A DNA stretch of 64,000 nt from Corbicula japonica (taxonomy: Eukaryota; Mollusca; Bivalvia; Venerida; Cyrenidae). The DNA is taken from assembly GCA_038501625.1 (NCBI GenBank), contig JAZAYU010000125.1, forward strand, positions 1,654,243-1,718,242. Direction: 5' to 3'. Within the stretch, counting starts at the first letter, position 1. Each line of letters opens with the position of its first letter. Made by a program: the position numbers and the translations under genes. Shown piece after piece: positions 34,973 through 46,347 of this stretch. Below the pieces are notes generated by a model that was given only the letters and a program-made list of their open reading frames with translations, was not told the origin of the DNA and did no database searches.

Positions 34973-36758
34973 GTAATTTTCAACTACGCACAGGTGTCGG
35001 ATTACTTTGGTTGTGAATTGTATAAACAATTTAAATAAGAAGATAAATATTGTTGATCGATAAAAAATTTCAGGTCAATACATATAAAGGGAAATCAATT
35101 TCGGTTAAGCATATGCTGTTTAGTAACAACAACATGCGTTTGCAGTTTCATCAATGATTAGTGCTTACTTTCACTGAAGTGTGCTGATTCGATATTGTAA
35201 ATACAAGTATATTGAAAGTGAAAGTAAAATTCGATTCAAAGCTTCAAACGCATATGGTAATAACATGTATGTCATTAATCTTTGTTTGATGGATTTCGTG
35301 GAAATAAAATAACTAGGTGTGTTGCCAGGCGATATTTATCTACGTGCACTATTTAATTCAAATATTATAAAATAAAAATATAACTCTCGGACTGAAGATG
35401 TAACCAGTGGCAATCAGGCATATCCACTACGCGACGAAACCGTTTAAATACGACATTTATTATACTATAATTTTACAGTAAATAAAAGCATTACCTCGTC
35501 ATCGTCCGTTAGTATACAGTTTGTCAACCAATTCCGGTTTAATCTTTTTTTATCCGATGTCGAAGAATATATTAAAAGAAATAATCTGAATTTTGTTTTG
35601 TGTTTTATTATATGCAAGATTTTATTATATGCAAGATGTCTTACCAAAATATGTTGAAATTATTTTAGCCTCCGAATGTCTTTTCTTTCACAAATGTAGC
35701 AATAATTACTGATAGACACATTTCAACCAATTCCGGTTAATTCAACCAGTTCCGAAAATTTATTGGGGTAGTCTCTCAAAGTATTTTTGACTGTTTAATT
35801 TGACAATTGTGTAGTAATGGTTTTACAAAACCGAATACATGTTCACACGTTTTCTGTATTAGGCCAGACCTTTTATATTTTATGTCTTACAAAAAATCCC
35901 GACCGTATGTTTTCTATAATTGATAAAAAATCTCGATTGCCGATTTTTTTATTCCGACCGTATCCGCGTGGTACTAAACCCTAAAAGAAGCGAAAGTGAA
36001 TGAGTACGAGTCAAAGGATGCAGCATAAAAATTGTTAAAATAAACCTAAAGTTTTTACAAAATTTTATCCTGTAATATATTGTTATGTCAGTAATAAGAG
36101 GCAATCTAAATACAAGCAAACTTGTACAAAAAAAGGTTAGAAAGTTGATGGTAAATGACAGCCACATCTTTATCTTTTTAATTTTTTTTTTCGACCTACC
36201 GTCCTAATTTTTTTTCAAGAAAATTGTAGTCACACTAAAATAAAATGTGTAGCCGTATGGTTCAAAATACTTCTGAAAATCAACATGTTGTTTGAAAAAC
36301 GTTTTGAATACCAAAATGTTGTAAATCTCCTCCCAAAACAGCGTCTTTCTACGTCAGACTGTATGTAAAGAAATTGTTTCAGTCATCAGCCTGCTAATTG
36401 CCTCTCTGGTAAAAACATGATCTCAAACAGTTTTTATCTCTATTATGACAACGGAATGTTTAGCTCTCAAACATAGCATTTGCATCTAGAACAATAATAA
36501 AATGGTATTAATCATGTGAATTCGTGGAGGCCTTGTTATTGGGCCAAGCGTATTCACATTAGCTCAAGCCCGAAGGCCCAATAACACGGTCAATGTGAAT
36601 TCACTTGATTAATGAAAATTTTATTACTTAACAGAATAAAAAATCCAATTAATATAATGTCTTAGCAATACGAGAATTACTGGGTCAATATGAGATAGTT
36701 GATTTATAAAAAGGCATATTTAAAAATAAATGTTCAACATTAAATTATATTTTCACAG
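34973..36758 (+). other. intron of copy 3 (1786 bp, phase 2)
   Basis: The shortest intron of the four; it has no 48-bp minisatellite. It contains a palindrome at 36507-36613 and otherwise AT-rich sequence. Confidence 0.8.
36507..36613. repeat. 107-bp palindrome in the copy 3 intron
   Basis: Arms ATTAATCATGTGAATTC...GAATTCACTTGATTAAT and GTTATTGGGCC...GGCCCAATAAC surround a 29-base centre. Similar in design to the palindrome at 30554. Confidence 0.8.
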
Positions 36759-38153
36759 GTCTTGCAAAAGGATATTTTCGATACCAGAGAAAATTGACGA
36801 CCTGTACAAAAGATCGGAAATAAGTAGCGTGGAACAGAAAATATCGTCTTTAGGAAAGGAAACTGAAGCTGTCAAAAAAGCAAAAGAAGCTCATCTACAA
36901 GAATTATCCAAATCTCTTAAGACAGCCGTTGATTCTGTCAAAACATTTAAACAAGAACTTCAACTTCTGTTAAACAAAATCGAAGAAGAAACGATCAGCG
37001 GATTGAGGAAAGAATTTAACCGAATTGAGAAGTCCGTTGCAGATGAAGTTAAGAATGCTGTAAACCTTATAACTGAGCTACAGAAGATGACCGCCCAACT
37101 TAAAAGCACGGAGGGAAACAAGGTCCATGAATTCGTTTGCGCAAAGACGTTTGCTATGCTAAAGGAAAAGTATGAAAAAGATTTGAATCAACAACAGGGA
37201 CAGTCGAATGAAACAGTCTCTTTCACCGCTGATGAAAGTATTAAGCAATTCTTACAGCAACTGAAATCGTTTGGGAAAGTAACCTGTCAAACATCTTCCG
37301 TTCCAGAAACGCGATTGGCCGTAAAACCTCAGCCTAGCACTCCGACAGTGATCCCTACGAAAACCACTCTATACAAAGTAACCAATCAGAGAACAGTAAA
37401 GGTGAAGCTTCCAGACGACAAAAATACATGCACCATTTATGGTTCCTGTGTCACCGATGACTTCTATCTGCTTCTAGCTGATTATGAGAACCGGAAGCTT
37501 AAACGTCTGAACCTGTCTACAGAGAGAGTAACAGATTACATCAGCTTGAGAGCTAAGCCTACGCTGTCTGTCAGATCAATAGGACCGAGGCTGCTGTCAG
37601 TCTGCTCAATGACACTGTACAGTTTGTGACACTGAAAGACAAGATGTCTGCTGGTCGTACTCTCACATTTAATCATAACTGTGAAGGTCTAGCACATTAC
37701 AATAATAAACTTTTCATATCTGATAGTAGCAACTCAGTATATATTCATGACATTAACGGTAAGGAGCTGCGGAAAATAACAACAGACGCCACTGGTAAAG
37801 ATATATTCAGTAGCACCAGACACATTGCAGTCAGTGCTGATGGAAGCAGAGTGTTTGTGGCTGACTTGGACAAAGGTTTGATAACACTTGACATTCAGGG
37901 AAATTACCTGTCCACTCTCAGTAACAGTGAGATGCAAGTATCCGGTTGCTGTGGAGTGTGTACAGACGGTAGTAATGTGTTTGTGTGCGGTTTTGGGTCG
38001 GACAATGTCGTTCAGATAGGACAGGATCACAAGCTTATTGGACAGATAGCAACTATCAGATCGCCTCTGTCAGTGTGCTTTGATTCTCAGAAAAGAAGAT
38101 TATTCGTAACATCATATAGTAACAATGATGTGAGTGTGCTGGAGCTGGTATAA
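36759..38153 (+). pseudogene. B-box gene copy 3, exon 2, frameshifted
   Basis: The frame opens at the acceptor (TTTTCACAG|GTCTTGC), encodes S115-C116, the coiled coil and the first propeller blade (YGSCVTDDFYLLLADYENRK), then loses one base near 37559-37563 relative to copies 1, 2 and 4. The original frame ends at 37629; the true propeller frame resumes in the +1 register and is open to the stop at 38151-38153 (VSVLELV). The remaining codons look well preserved, so either the loss is recent or it is a sequencing/assembly error. If real, the product lacks about five of six blades. Confidence 0.82.
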
Positions 38154-38670
38154 GCTGCTTACTCCTGTTTACAACACTTAGACAACGACAGTTCTTTCGA
38201 CAACAGAATTTGAAATTGTTGAGGCAGTAATCAGAAAGATGTTTTATAATTATATGATATATAATTTTATTATATTATCATGTACATATCAGGCTATGTA
38301 TAAGTCTTTAAACAAGTATATACTTTATTCACAAACGATGATATATTCGTGTAAATAAAAAATATAGCTTTTCTTTTTTAGACATAAACACCATCTTAAT
38401 CTCATCATATTGAAAGAACTATGAGTGTCGCTTTATATATATATATATGTTCTATTTATGCTCGACGCAAGACGTTTATAGGCACTACAAAATACATGGG
38501 AAATCAAATTTGTTCATAGCTCTCTGCATTTAACACATTTTATTTAGAAGGTAAAATAAATTTAAGCAACTTATTTTTTCGAAGTATAACTAAACGTTTT
38601 GCGTTCAATATAGTATGTGTAAATATTGTATAGTTGTAAATCTGTTTAATGTACATCGCTTATATAATAT

Positions 38671-38918
38671 GGCGCGTCACGGGAAAATGAAGAGAATCTT
38701 CGGGTCAATTCTTGAAACGACGTCATAAAGTTAAGCAGACGACATTTGTAATCATGTCTTTTTGCGGTAAAAATAAAATTATGTTGCCAAAATTTGTAAC
38801 AATTCCTCCATTTTATTGTGAGAAAATAATAGATAATTTTAAGTTCTTTGCAAATATAGTAACGACCAAAATGTCGAAAAACATGTCCAAAGACATACTT
38901 TTTTCCCCGTGGCGTGCC
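38671..38918. mobile_element. inserted MITE-like segment in the copy 3 3'UTR
   Basis: Sister copies run from CTTAAATACATATGG directly to TATGCATATCGTATTTTATC; copy 3 has about 270 extra bases here. Ends GGCGCGTCACGGGAAAA and TTTTCCCCGTGGCGTGCC are inverted repeats with few mismatches. Its CGACGTCATAAAGTTAAGCA block recurs near 5335. The right border is uncertain (38918-38945). Confidence 0.55.
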
Positions 38919-39004
38919 CCAATTATTGTACCAGCTGTTTTCAATGTAAGCATATCGTGTTTTATCGTTTTTAACTTCTGGCTGATTTCATTGTAAATAC
39001 TGTC

Positions 39005-39010
39005 AATAAA
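39005..39010 (+). terminator. conserved poly(A) signal of copy 3
   Basis: AATAAA in TACTGTCAATAAATTTCTTAG, corresponding to the signals of the other units. Confidence 0.55.
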
Positions 39011-39054
39011 TTTCTTAGTACACTTAACAGGTTTAATTTTCCAAAAAATCACCG

Positions 39055-40345
39055 AAACGACTATACTAGTAGGTCAAAGTTCTGTCTAAAGCAGTAACCT
39101 GAGACCAGATCTATAACATCCGTAGCCCGAGCTTTCATGTCGAGACCATAGGCAAAAGATCAAAAGCCCGAAGCATTGACAAAATAACCAATATCAAGAT
39201 AAAAAAACAATACCCGTAACCCAAAGCTCTGCCTAAAAAGCCATCATCTGTATTATAACCACTATACCGGTAGCCCATGGACCGTCACCCGGAAGCTCTA
39301 CCTAAAACCATATCCTCTCTATACTAGAACCACTATACCGGTGCCCCGAAGACCGGCACCCGGAAGCTCTACCTAAAACAATATCCTCTCTAGATACTAG
39401 AACCATTATACAAGTAGCCCAAAGACCGGCACCCGGAAGCTCTACCTAAAACAATATCCTCTCAATGATACTAGAACCACTATACCGGTAGCCCAAAGAC
39501 CGGCACCCGGAAGCTCTACCTAAAACAATATCCTCTCTATATGCTAGAACCACTATTGCTGTAGCCCGAAGGCCGGCAACCGGAAGCTCTACCTAAAACA
39601 ATATCCTCTCAAGATACTAGAACCAGTAGCCCGAAGACCGGCACCCGGAAGCTCTACCTAATACAATATCCTCTATACGAGAACCACTATACCGCTAGCC
39701 CGAAGACCGGCACCCGAAAGCTCTGCCTGCAACAATATCCTCTTTATGCTAGAACCACAATACCGTTAGCCCAAAGACCGGCACCCGGAAGCTTTGCCTG
39801 CAACAATATCCTCGCTATACTAGAACAACTATATCGGTAGCTCGAAGACTGGGACCCGGAAGTTTTGCCTAAAACTATCCTCTCGGCATGGTTGCACTAG
39901 GTCTTCCTAACACTTGGGTTTTCGGGACCAGAAACACAAGAAAGTTATGAAACGATATCCTGTCAAGACCGGAGCCGCTAGAGAAGAGCCCGAACCTGTC
40001 CTGTCCGGATCAAAGCCACTATTTCAAAAACATCTGCCTAAATCAATATCCTGTCCGGACCGAAGCCATGAGAACTGTAAGCCCATAAGCTCGTCATCAA
40101 ACAATGTCCTGTCCGAGACAGAGCCGCCAGAGAGGTAGCCCAAAGCTCTGCCTAAAACAATGTTCTTTCAGTCAACCTAAAACAATGTTCTTTCAGTCCA
40201 TGTACAAGTGCAGTTGGACCGCAAGCCTAAGGCCCTGTTTACAACAATATTTTGTCGGGACCAGATCCACATGGCCGGAAGCCTAAACCCCTGCTGTCCG
40301 GTCTAGATGCACTAGATCGGTAGCACGAAACTCTACTGAAAATAA
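39055..40345. repeat. gene-associated satellite after copy 3, ~70-bp units in its core
   Basis: The core (39250-39860) is regular: CCCGGAAGCTCTACCTAAAA, CAATATCCTCTCTATACTAG, AACCACTATACCGGTAGCCC, GAAGACCGGCA, with exact anchors at 39292, 39361 and 39432 (69-71 bp). Flanks are degenerate 57-62-bp relatives. The core seems homogenised more recently than the arrays after copies 2 and 4. Confidence 0.85.
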
Positions 40346-40381
40346 AGACTCTTCCTCAGTCGTTATCAGTAAATAGAAGTA

Positions 40382-40694
40382 AGGGGGTCTGGGGTGTAAA
40401 ACCCACCAAAAAGCAGTAATCAAGTGGAGATTAAATATAGCAAAATGCAAATAAAGCGTGACAACACAGAGAATTGGGACGCAGGCCTGCATTTAAATCT
40501 GGCAAAGAAAGTAATCATTTTCCCAAAAAGCAAATCAAAGCTAAAGACATATTTGATTCGACAAAAAACGGCCTGAACCCGCTACCATACCACCCGTTCT
40601 GTTTTTATTTTAGTTTTGGGACTTTTGAAAACGTCATTTTCTTGTCCAACTTGTAGGCCCGGGCCTACATGGCCTAATAGTAGCTACGCCACTG
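40382..40694. mobile_element. possible hAT-type element remnant
   Basis: The right edge ends TAGTAGCTACGCCACTG, the reverse complement of the CAGTGGCGTAGCTA end common in hAT-like elements; the left edge has GGGGGTCTGGGGTGTAAAAC, a type often inside such elements. The flanks resume the duplicated unit (GACTCTTCCTCAGTCG to the left, CTGGTGATGATG to the right). Confidence 0.4.
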
Positions 40695-41235
40695 ATTTCT
40701 GCGCAATGCTTCTGGTGATGATGACCTTTGACGTCAACGAGGTAGTTATGCTGCTGATTATTATGTTGTCAATGAGGACGTTGCTGCTGTTGCTTATAAA
40801 GAATGATCCAAATTCTAGTACGCCAGACTAGGAATACAAATTACATCGTTTGACATAATAAATCTCACCGTTATAAAGGGAATTAACCTGTGCGAGGAGT
40901 GTGGGTTAAAATGTTTGTTTGGTCTCCCTTGAAAATAATGGCATTGTTTCTATAAGGGGAAGTAACCTGTGCGAGGTGTTTGGATTAAAATGTTTGTTTG
41001 GTCTCCCTTGAAAATCATTGGGAAAGTCCTAAGCCTCGTTTTAATCATGACAGCACTGACGTCGTGGATTCCCAGCATCAAAACAAACATGTAGAATTCT
41101 TAACGTCAAAATAAAAATGGGTTTTAGTTAATTAAAAATAATATTAACAACGCTTATCAGAGAAAAATGCATCAATTTAAAGAGCTTTAGAAAACCAACA
41201 AAATGATGTAAAAATTATTTTCCGTTTGAAAGAAA

Positions 41236-41835
41236 ATGACTGATGAAATAAGAAATACGGTTAACAACGTTAACGTAAGCATTGAAGAAACGTGTAATAA
41301 TGCCGATAACAAAGGAGAACAAGAATATAGAGATTATCATTTAAATGAAAATAAATCACTGAAAAAGATTCTACAAGCTACGGAACGCGATGAAATTGAA
41401 ATTGTACACACAGGAGGCGGAATCAAGCTTACAGTTAATTCCGGAACCTATCAACTTTTGAAAAGTGCCGTTCGTGATTACTTCGGGAAGGAAAGTGATT
41501 CATTGAGTTGTACACGAATTCCGGTAACTGACAAAAAAGGAAATCTGGTAGAAACGAAATACAAGATAGCAAGTGGTAAGTCACACTTGTATACTCTTAA
41601 TATGTACCACACAACTTGCTCTTGTCTTGTTAATGGCAGAAAAGCAGAAGAATTTGTTGAGACTGACTTGCCTGCAATATTAGACATGGTAGAATCAGCG
41701 GTCATCAAAAATAACACAACATTAGCTCAATTTAATTATGACATCAAGGAGACGTTAATGCATCATTTTGATGACACATCTGACAGATCAATGAGTCCCA
41801 GTGAACCATTGGTTTTGGTGACGGCGACGTCTTTT
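41236..41835 (+). CDS. unrecognised gene, exon 1
   Basis: Starts at ATG 41236 (MTDEIRNTVNNV) and is open for 200 codons to a strong donor, TCTTTT|GTAAGT at 41836. The N-terminal 45 residues are polar; the core has IEIVHTGGGIKLTVNSGTYQ, an SCTRIPVTDKKGN stretch and LYTLNMYHTTCSCLVNGRKA, which I recall as a motif in lineage-specific proteins of molluscs and cnidarians without a named function. No signal peptide or membrane segment. Ends in phase 0, matching the exon at 44372. The frame continues to 41943 only into satellite-like sequence, so the splice is the better model. Confidence 0.6.
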
Positions 41836-41839
41836 GTAA

Positions 41840-43510
41840 GTATTGGTCTGCACGACGTATTAAAAACGTTCCGAAGACGTTTTGCAAGAACATGGTTTGC
41901 AGTAGACGTATGCAATACGTTTTTAGAACGTGTTGGTATCTAAAACCGATTGAACACCAAATAAAAACGTCTAAGTAAATGGGTTTAATTGTTTTTATAC
42001 CTGCCAGAAGTTGTGCGTTTGCATTATTTCCCGTTACCTTATTAACAAAATTTAATAGAAAAATAGCATTTTACTTGTTCAAAGATACATATGATATTGT
42101 GAAAGAGAACGTCCCAAATACGTCTTGAAAACTGTATAGTGGGTAGCAATAGACGTCTGCAATACGTTTCTAAAAACGTGTTGGCTACCAAAACTACTTG
42201 AGCACTGAATACAAACGTCAAAAAATCGGATAAAATTGTCTATGTACCTACCAGAATTAGTTTGTTCTAAGTATTTCCCGTTTTCTTGAGAACCAAATTT
42301 ATTAGAAAAATAACCTATTACTATTTCAAAGCTACATATGATATTGTAAAACAGAACGTCCCAAATACGTCTTAAAAACTGGAAAATGAGCTGAGGTAGA
42401 CGTTAGTAATACGTTTTTAAAAACGTGGTGGTTACCAAAACCAATTAAACACCAAATAAAAACGTCAAAAAATTGAGTGATATGTTTTTCATACCTGTAA
42501 AAAAAATGTTAGTTCTCAGTAATTTTCGTTTCTTTGTAGACCAAATTTAGAAAACATGGCATATTACTTGTTGAAAGCTACATGTAGTGGAACGTCCACC
42601 AAAAACTTTGAAAACTGGCAAATGGGCTTCGTAGACGTCTGCATTACGTTTTTAAAACTTGGTGGTAACCAAAACCACTTGAACTCTAAAAAACTGTAAA
42701 TATTAATACTTCTTATACCAAATGAATTTTGCAGTATTTCTTGAATCCTTGTAGACAGAAAAACACCAAATTACTCGGTCAAACTGCTACATATACTTTT
42801 GTGTAAAACTCAGTGTCCTAAAACGCCTTAAAAACTGGGAAAATGGGGTGTGGTTAACGTCTGCAAATCGTTTTCAAGCTACTTAAGACAAAAAGTAAAA
42901 CAAAAAGTCAAAAATGGATAAAATTGTCTTTATACCTACCGGATTTAGTTACTTTGCAGTATCTATCGTTTTCTTATAGACCAGATTTATTAGAGAAATA
43001 GTATATTACTCATTCAAAGTCACATATGATAGGGTTATACAAAACGTTCCAAATACGTGTTGAAAACTAGCAAATGGACGTCTGAAATACGTTTTAAAAT
43101 CATGTTTGTTAACAAAATTTCTTGAAACACAATAGAAAAACTCAAAACATTTGGACGAAGCTGTTTTCATACATGTGCCTATAACACATTGTTAGTTTTC
43201 AGTATTTTTCGTTTCCTTGTACACCAAATTTATTACAAAAAGAACAGTACTCGTTAAAAGCTACTGATATTGTAAAAAACGTCCCCAAAACGTCTTGAAA
43301 ACTTTCAAATGGGATGCGGTAGACGTCTGTGATACGTATTTGAAACGTGTTGGTTTCCAAAACCACTTGACGCCAATAAAAACGTCAAAAATGTGTGAAA
43401 TTGGTTTCATACTACAAGACATTGTTAGCTATTAGTTGAATCACTCATTCAAAGCTAAGTGCAAAACATAACGTCCCGGAAACGTCGCGAAAACGTCTAA
43501 CACACGTCAC
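41840..43510. repeat. ~235-bp satellite rich in ACGT words, 7-8 units
   Basis: Units carry AACGTCCCAAATACGTCTTG, AAAACTGG, TAGACGTCTGCAATACGTTT, AACGTGTTGG, CCAAAACCACTTGAACACC, ATAAAAACGTC, a TTCCCGTTTCCTTGTAGACC block and AAAGCTACATATGATATTGT. Anchors lie near 42108, 42353, 42592, 42815, 43045, 43280 and 43470. It fills the intron following exon 1 of the 41236 gene. Confidence 0.88.
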
Positions 43511-44063
43511 ATCACATCCGGGTACTTAAATTCTTGTCGCCGCCATTTTGGAATCTGCATCGAGCTACGTTCGAACAACGTTTGATGTTTTGACGGATAT
43601 AAATCAGGTAACATAAATTAACATGTTTTTATGCATGCCAACACAAGGAACTATACTTAAAGAGCGCGAATAACAATTAATTGGACATTTGTTCGGTGTA
43701 TTTATTTACGAATCTGTGCTGAACTATAAAAATTGAATGTGAAAAATAATATTTATAGTATATATGTTAAATTGCCGGATAGCAGAGTAGGTTTGCAGTA
43801 CGCTGTGTTTTGTCTCTAAATAATTCACGAATATATTAACGGTTTAAAACCTGCAAATTGATCGGACTTGTACTTGTTATAAATTAAAACGTCTTCTCAA
43901 CGTCGCCCTACGGTTTTGGTCAGTCAAGCCAAACAGTCAAATTAAAAAGCATACTTAATAGAAAAAGTGAAAAGCAAATAATGAGTATTTATATCATTTA
44001 GCAAATTAATAACCACGTAAAAGGCAGACTAAGCGATAAAATTGTAGTCGGTTTGCAAACGTT

Positions 44064-44136
44064 TAGCTTACGTTTTGCAAACGTTGTTAAAACGTTTTTT
44101 CAAACATTTTTCACAACGATTGCAAAACGTAAGCTA
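44064..44136. repeat. inverted repeat of ACGTTTTGCAAACG type
   Basis: AGCTTACGTTTTGCAAACGT(TG) is mirrored by CAACGATTGCAAAACGTAAG(CT) with one mismatch in 22 bases, separated by about 28 bases. The inner sequence repeats AAACGTT words like the adjacent satellite, so this may be its far terminus or a terminal inverted repeat. Confidence 0.65.
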
Positions 44137-44371
44137 TTAATTCTGGTAATGTTCGAGCTAAGAGACATGAGACAGGGGTCTGATTTCTCCCTGATGTGTT
44201 ATGAAGTAGCAAACAGTTTACTACACACATGTTTTCGGTGCATTTATTGGCCATCAACGTGACCAGCTGAGCACTGCATTGTTCACAAATAACCAGTAAC
44301 TCGTTATGTAAGCGTTGGGCAATTTGGAGTACATGTAAATTTTCGCTATTCTGTTTTTTTTTAAATTTCAG

Positions 44372-44564
44372 ACGAAAGTATTCAGCAGTCTTGGAGGTCG
44401 TTCAGAAAACGACGTAGTGCTGAAGTGTGTCTCAAAAGTAATACAGCGCCCTCAGCTAGCACAACACTTCAATTGTGGTGGGTCTGCCAAACCGGGGACA
44501 ATCCTAGCACAGCCGACGGACAAGACAAACTTCATGGGCACACAGTGCCAAAAACTCCTGTTAC
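44372..44564 (+). CDS. unrecognised gene, exon 2 (too short for a long frame)
   Basis: Preceded by a pyrimidine run and TTTCAG, open in phase 0 for 64 codons plus one base, and closed by TTAC|GTACGT. It reads TKVFSSLGGRSENDVVLKCV, then SKVIQRPQLAQHFNCGGSAK and GTQCQKLLL. The layout (SSLGGR, conserved hydrophobics, QHFNCGG) faintly recalls DUF4806-type C-terminal domains of animal mobile-element-related proteins, which is only a suggestion. Phase matches both neighbours (0 in, 1 out). Confidence 0.55.
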
Positions 44565-45247
44565 GTACGTATTAAAATAATTTAGGTATTTAGGTATTGA
44601 CTCTGTTGTTAAGATTAAATGTTACTAGCTCGACTGTTTCCAAATAAGGCAAACGTATTTTATAGCCTTGGTGTCGTCGGTGTCATATCGCTGGCTTCGT
44701 CGTCGGCGTCTTCATCGAAGAAAAGTTTAATAGTTGCTTAAACTATTTATCCCTCGACATACTAACTTTCTATTCACACACAATGTTTCTTTGAGACAAG
44801 GTGTAAAGCGCTGACTTTGGCCTTCAAACCACCAAGAAAATAGCAAGGAAATAGTGAAAAACAGACAAAACCTGTGCAGATGGCAGAACAGTGAAGCGTT
44901 GGCACCGCATGCGGCGCTTTTGTTTTTATACTTCCTAAGTACTCAGTCTGAACTGTTGTGGTAAACTGTTATTTGTCCACAAATTAATAAATTATAATTA
45001 TATTGGCATTTTCTAAATTCAAAAGACATCACAAGTACTTGGTCATTAATAATGCCTTGAGGAGTGTTAACGCTTTTATTACAAAATTTAGTTAATAAAA
45101 AATATTTTATAATGATTGTGAAACAAGCTCTTTTGCGCGATTTTATGCGAGATTGCGATCTTGTTTTGTACTGTGGGGAAAGCCAAAAGCCCCGTGAGAA
45201 CCCACTTGTCCGCTAGGGTGACCACTGACCAAACTCACGTAAGCCCG

Positions 45248-45314
45248 GTCCGGATATCGAACCCGTGTCGCCTAGGTGAAAATGCGACTGCGTTAACCAC
45301 TGCGCTACCCGGAC
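45248..45314 (-). repeat. tRNA-derived SINE head or tRNA pseudogene
   Basis: On the minus strand the ends pair as a 7-bp acceptor stem (GTCCGGG with TCCGGAC, one wobble), with A-box TAGCGCAGTGGTTAACGC and B-box GGTTCGATATCC. The anticodon arm has a 5-bp stem (GTCGC/GCGAC) but a 12-base loop instead of 7, so it is not a normal tRNA. It lies in the last intron of the 41236 gene. Confidence 0.65.
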
Positions 45315-45518
45315 AACAAGCCTATATGCGCTCATGCATATACATACAAAAACACCATATCAATCCTCTAAATCTGACAATAACGCCATTAATCGATGTC
45401 ATTTGTAACTTATTGGCTTTTTCCTTAATAAACAATTATTTAACGTTCATGTCAATTTATCTTTATGGCTTCATATTTTAATGTTAATATATTACTTATT
45501 ATGATTTTATCTATGCAG

Positions 45519-45754
45519 GGTCTTTGAGAAGGAAATTCCCAGCGGAGACTGAGACTACACTCCGCTCCAGGGTGAGTGACGTCCTAAAACGTTCAAGTGG
45601 GCTAACAGGGGGTGAGGCTTATAAAGCAAAAAAAATCAAGCTGATAACAACCCAAAAGTCCAAATCGCTGCCTAAGGACAGTTCCAAACATACCGATTTG
45701 AACGAGGAAAAGGATGATTCTGAAAGTGGATCCGAAGGCCTGTTCCAGACGTAG
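45519..45754 (+). CDS. unrecognised gene, exon 3 (C-terminus)
   Basis: Acceptor CTATGCAG, then GG completing an Arg codon with the C left by exon 2, then SLRRKFPAETETTLRSRVSD, a basic VLKRSSGL region and a tail rich in Lys/Ser and acidic residues (NEEKDDSESGSEG), stop at 45752-45754. The three exons sum to 1029 bp, a 342-aa protein. The basic-acidic tail suggests a nuclear or nucleic-acid-related protein, by composition only. Confidence 0.55.
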
Positions 45755-46123
45755 TGAGATAGTGATACTCATCCCCTAAGGAACATTTGTACAAATTTCA
45801 TCTTGTATGTTATTCCATTTACCTGTTTCTAATAGTAACCTGTAGATTCTTTTCTAAGTTTTGCATAAGATTTTAATATTAATATCATACAGTTTTGTTA
45901 AGTAACTTTTCGTTTCAAACTAAATTTGAACCTATAAATGGTTTCTAAGCAATCAGTAATGAATATATCTAAGTTTTTGCTAAACTGAAAGAGTAAACTA
46001 TTTACTATTAGTAAATGAGTGTGTCAAATATATCTCAACCATACCAGTTTTTATTAAACGATTTTCTACGGATTTAAATGTATACAATTTCATCAAAAAT
46101 TAATTTTTAGAAGCCATAAAATA

Positions 46124-46347
46124 ATACTCTCAGTGGAAAAAAATGCTTTTAGACAGCTTTTCAAAGTTTTAAATCTCGATGTTACGTATTTTTTAATATG
46201 AAGACGGATACAACAATCCACTGTCAGCGTTCGTAATTGTATCTGACATTCAGTGACAGTGGGTAGTAGTATCCACGTGCATCTTCAAAAATACGTAACA
46301 TTCAGAAAATATGTCTAAAAATGATAGTTTTTTTCCACTGAGAGTAT
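46124..46347. mobile_element. 224-bp TA-flanked MITE
   Basis: Ends ATACTCTCAGTGGAAAAAAA and its inverted copy are flanked by TA on both sides (46122-46123, 46348-46349); the imperfect terminal repeats extend about 80 bp (TTTTAGACA, ATGTTACGTATTTTT shared). Typical of Tc1/mariner-derived MITEs. Confidence 0.82.

Noticed and set aside
36730..36758. ATG upstream of exon 2 in copy 3 (similar ATGs at 26734 and 54655)
   Set aside because: These lie in the intron just before the acceptor; homology and phase show the coding exon starts at the AG.
38712..38996. 94-codon plus-strand frame
   Set aside because: Lies in the inserted segment and 3'UTR of copy 3; composition is AT-rich and no features are seen.
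45248..45314. functional tRNA gene
   Set aside because: The anticodon loop is 12 bases, so a SINE head or pseudogene fits better.
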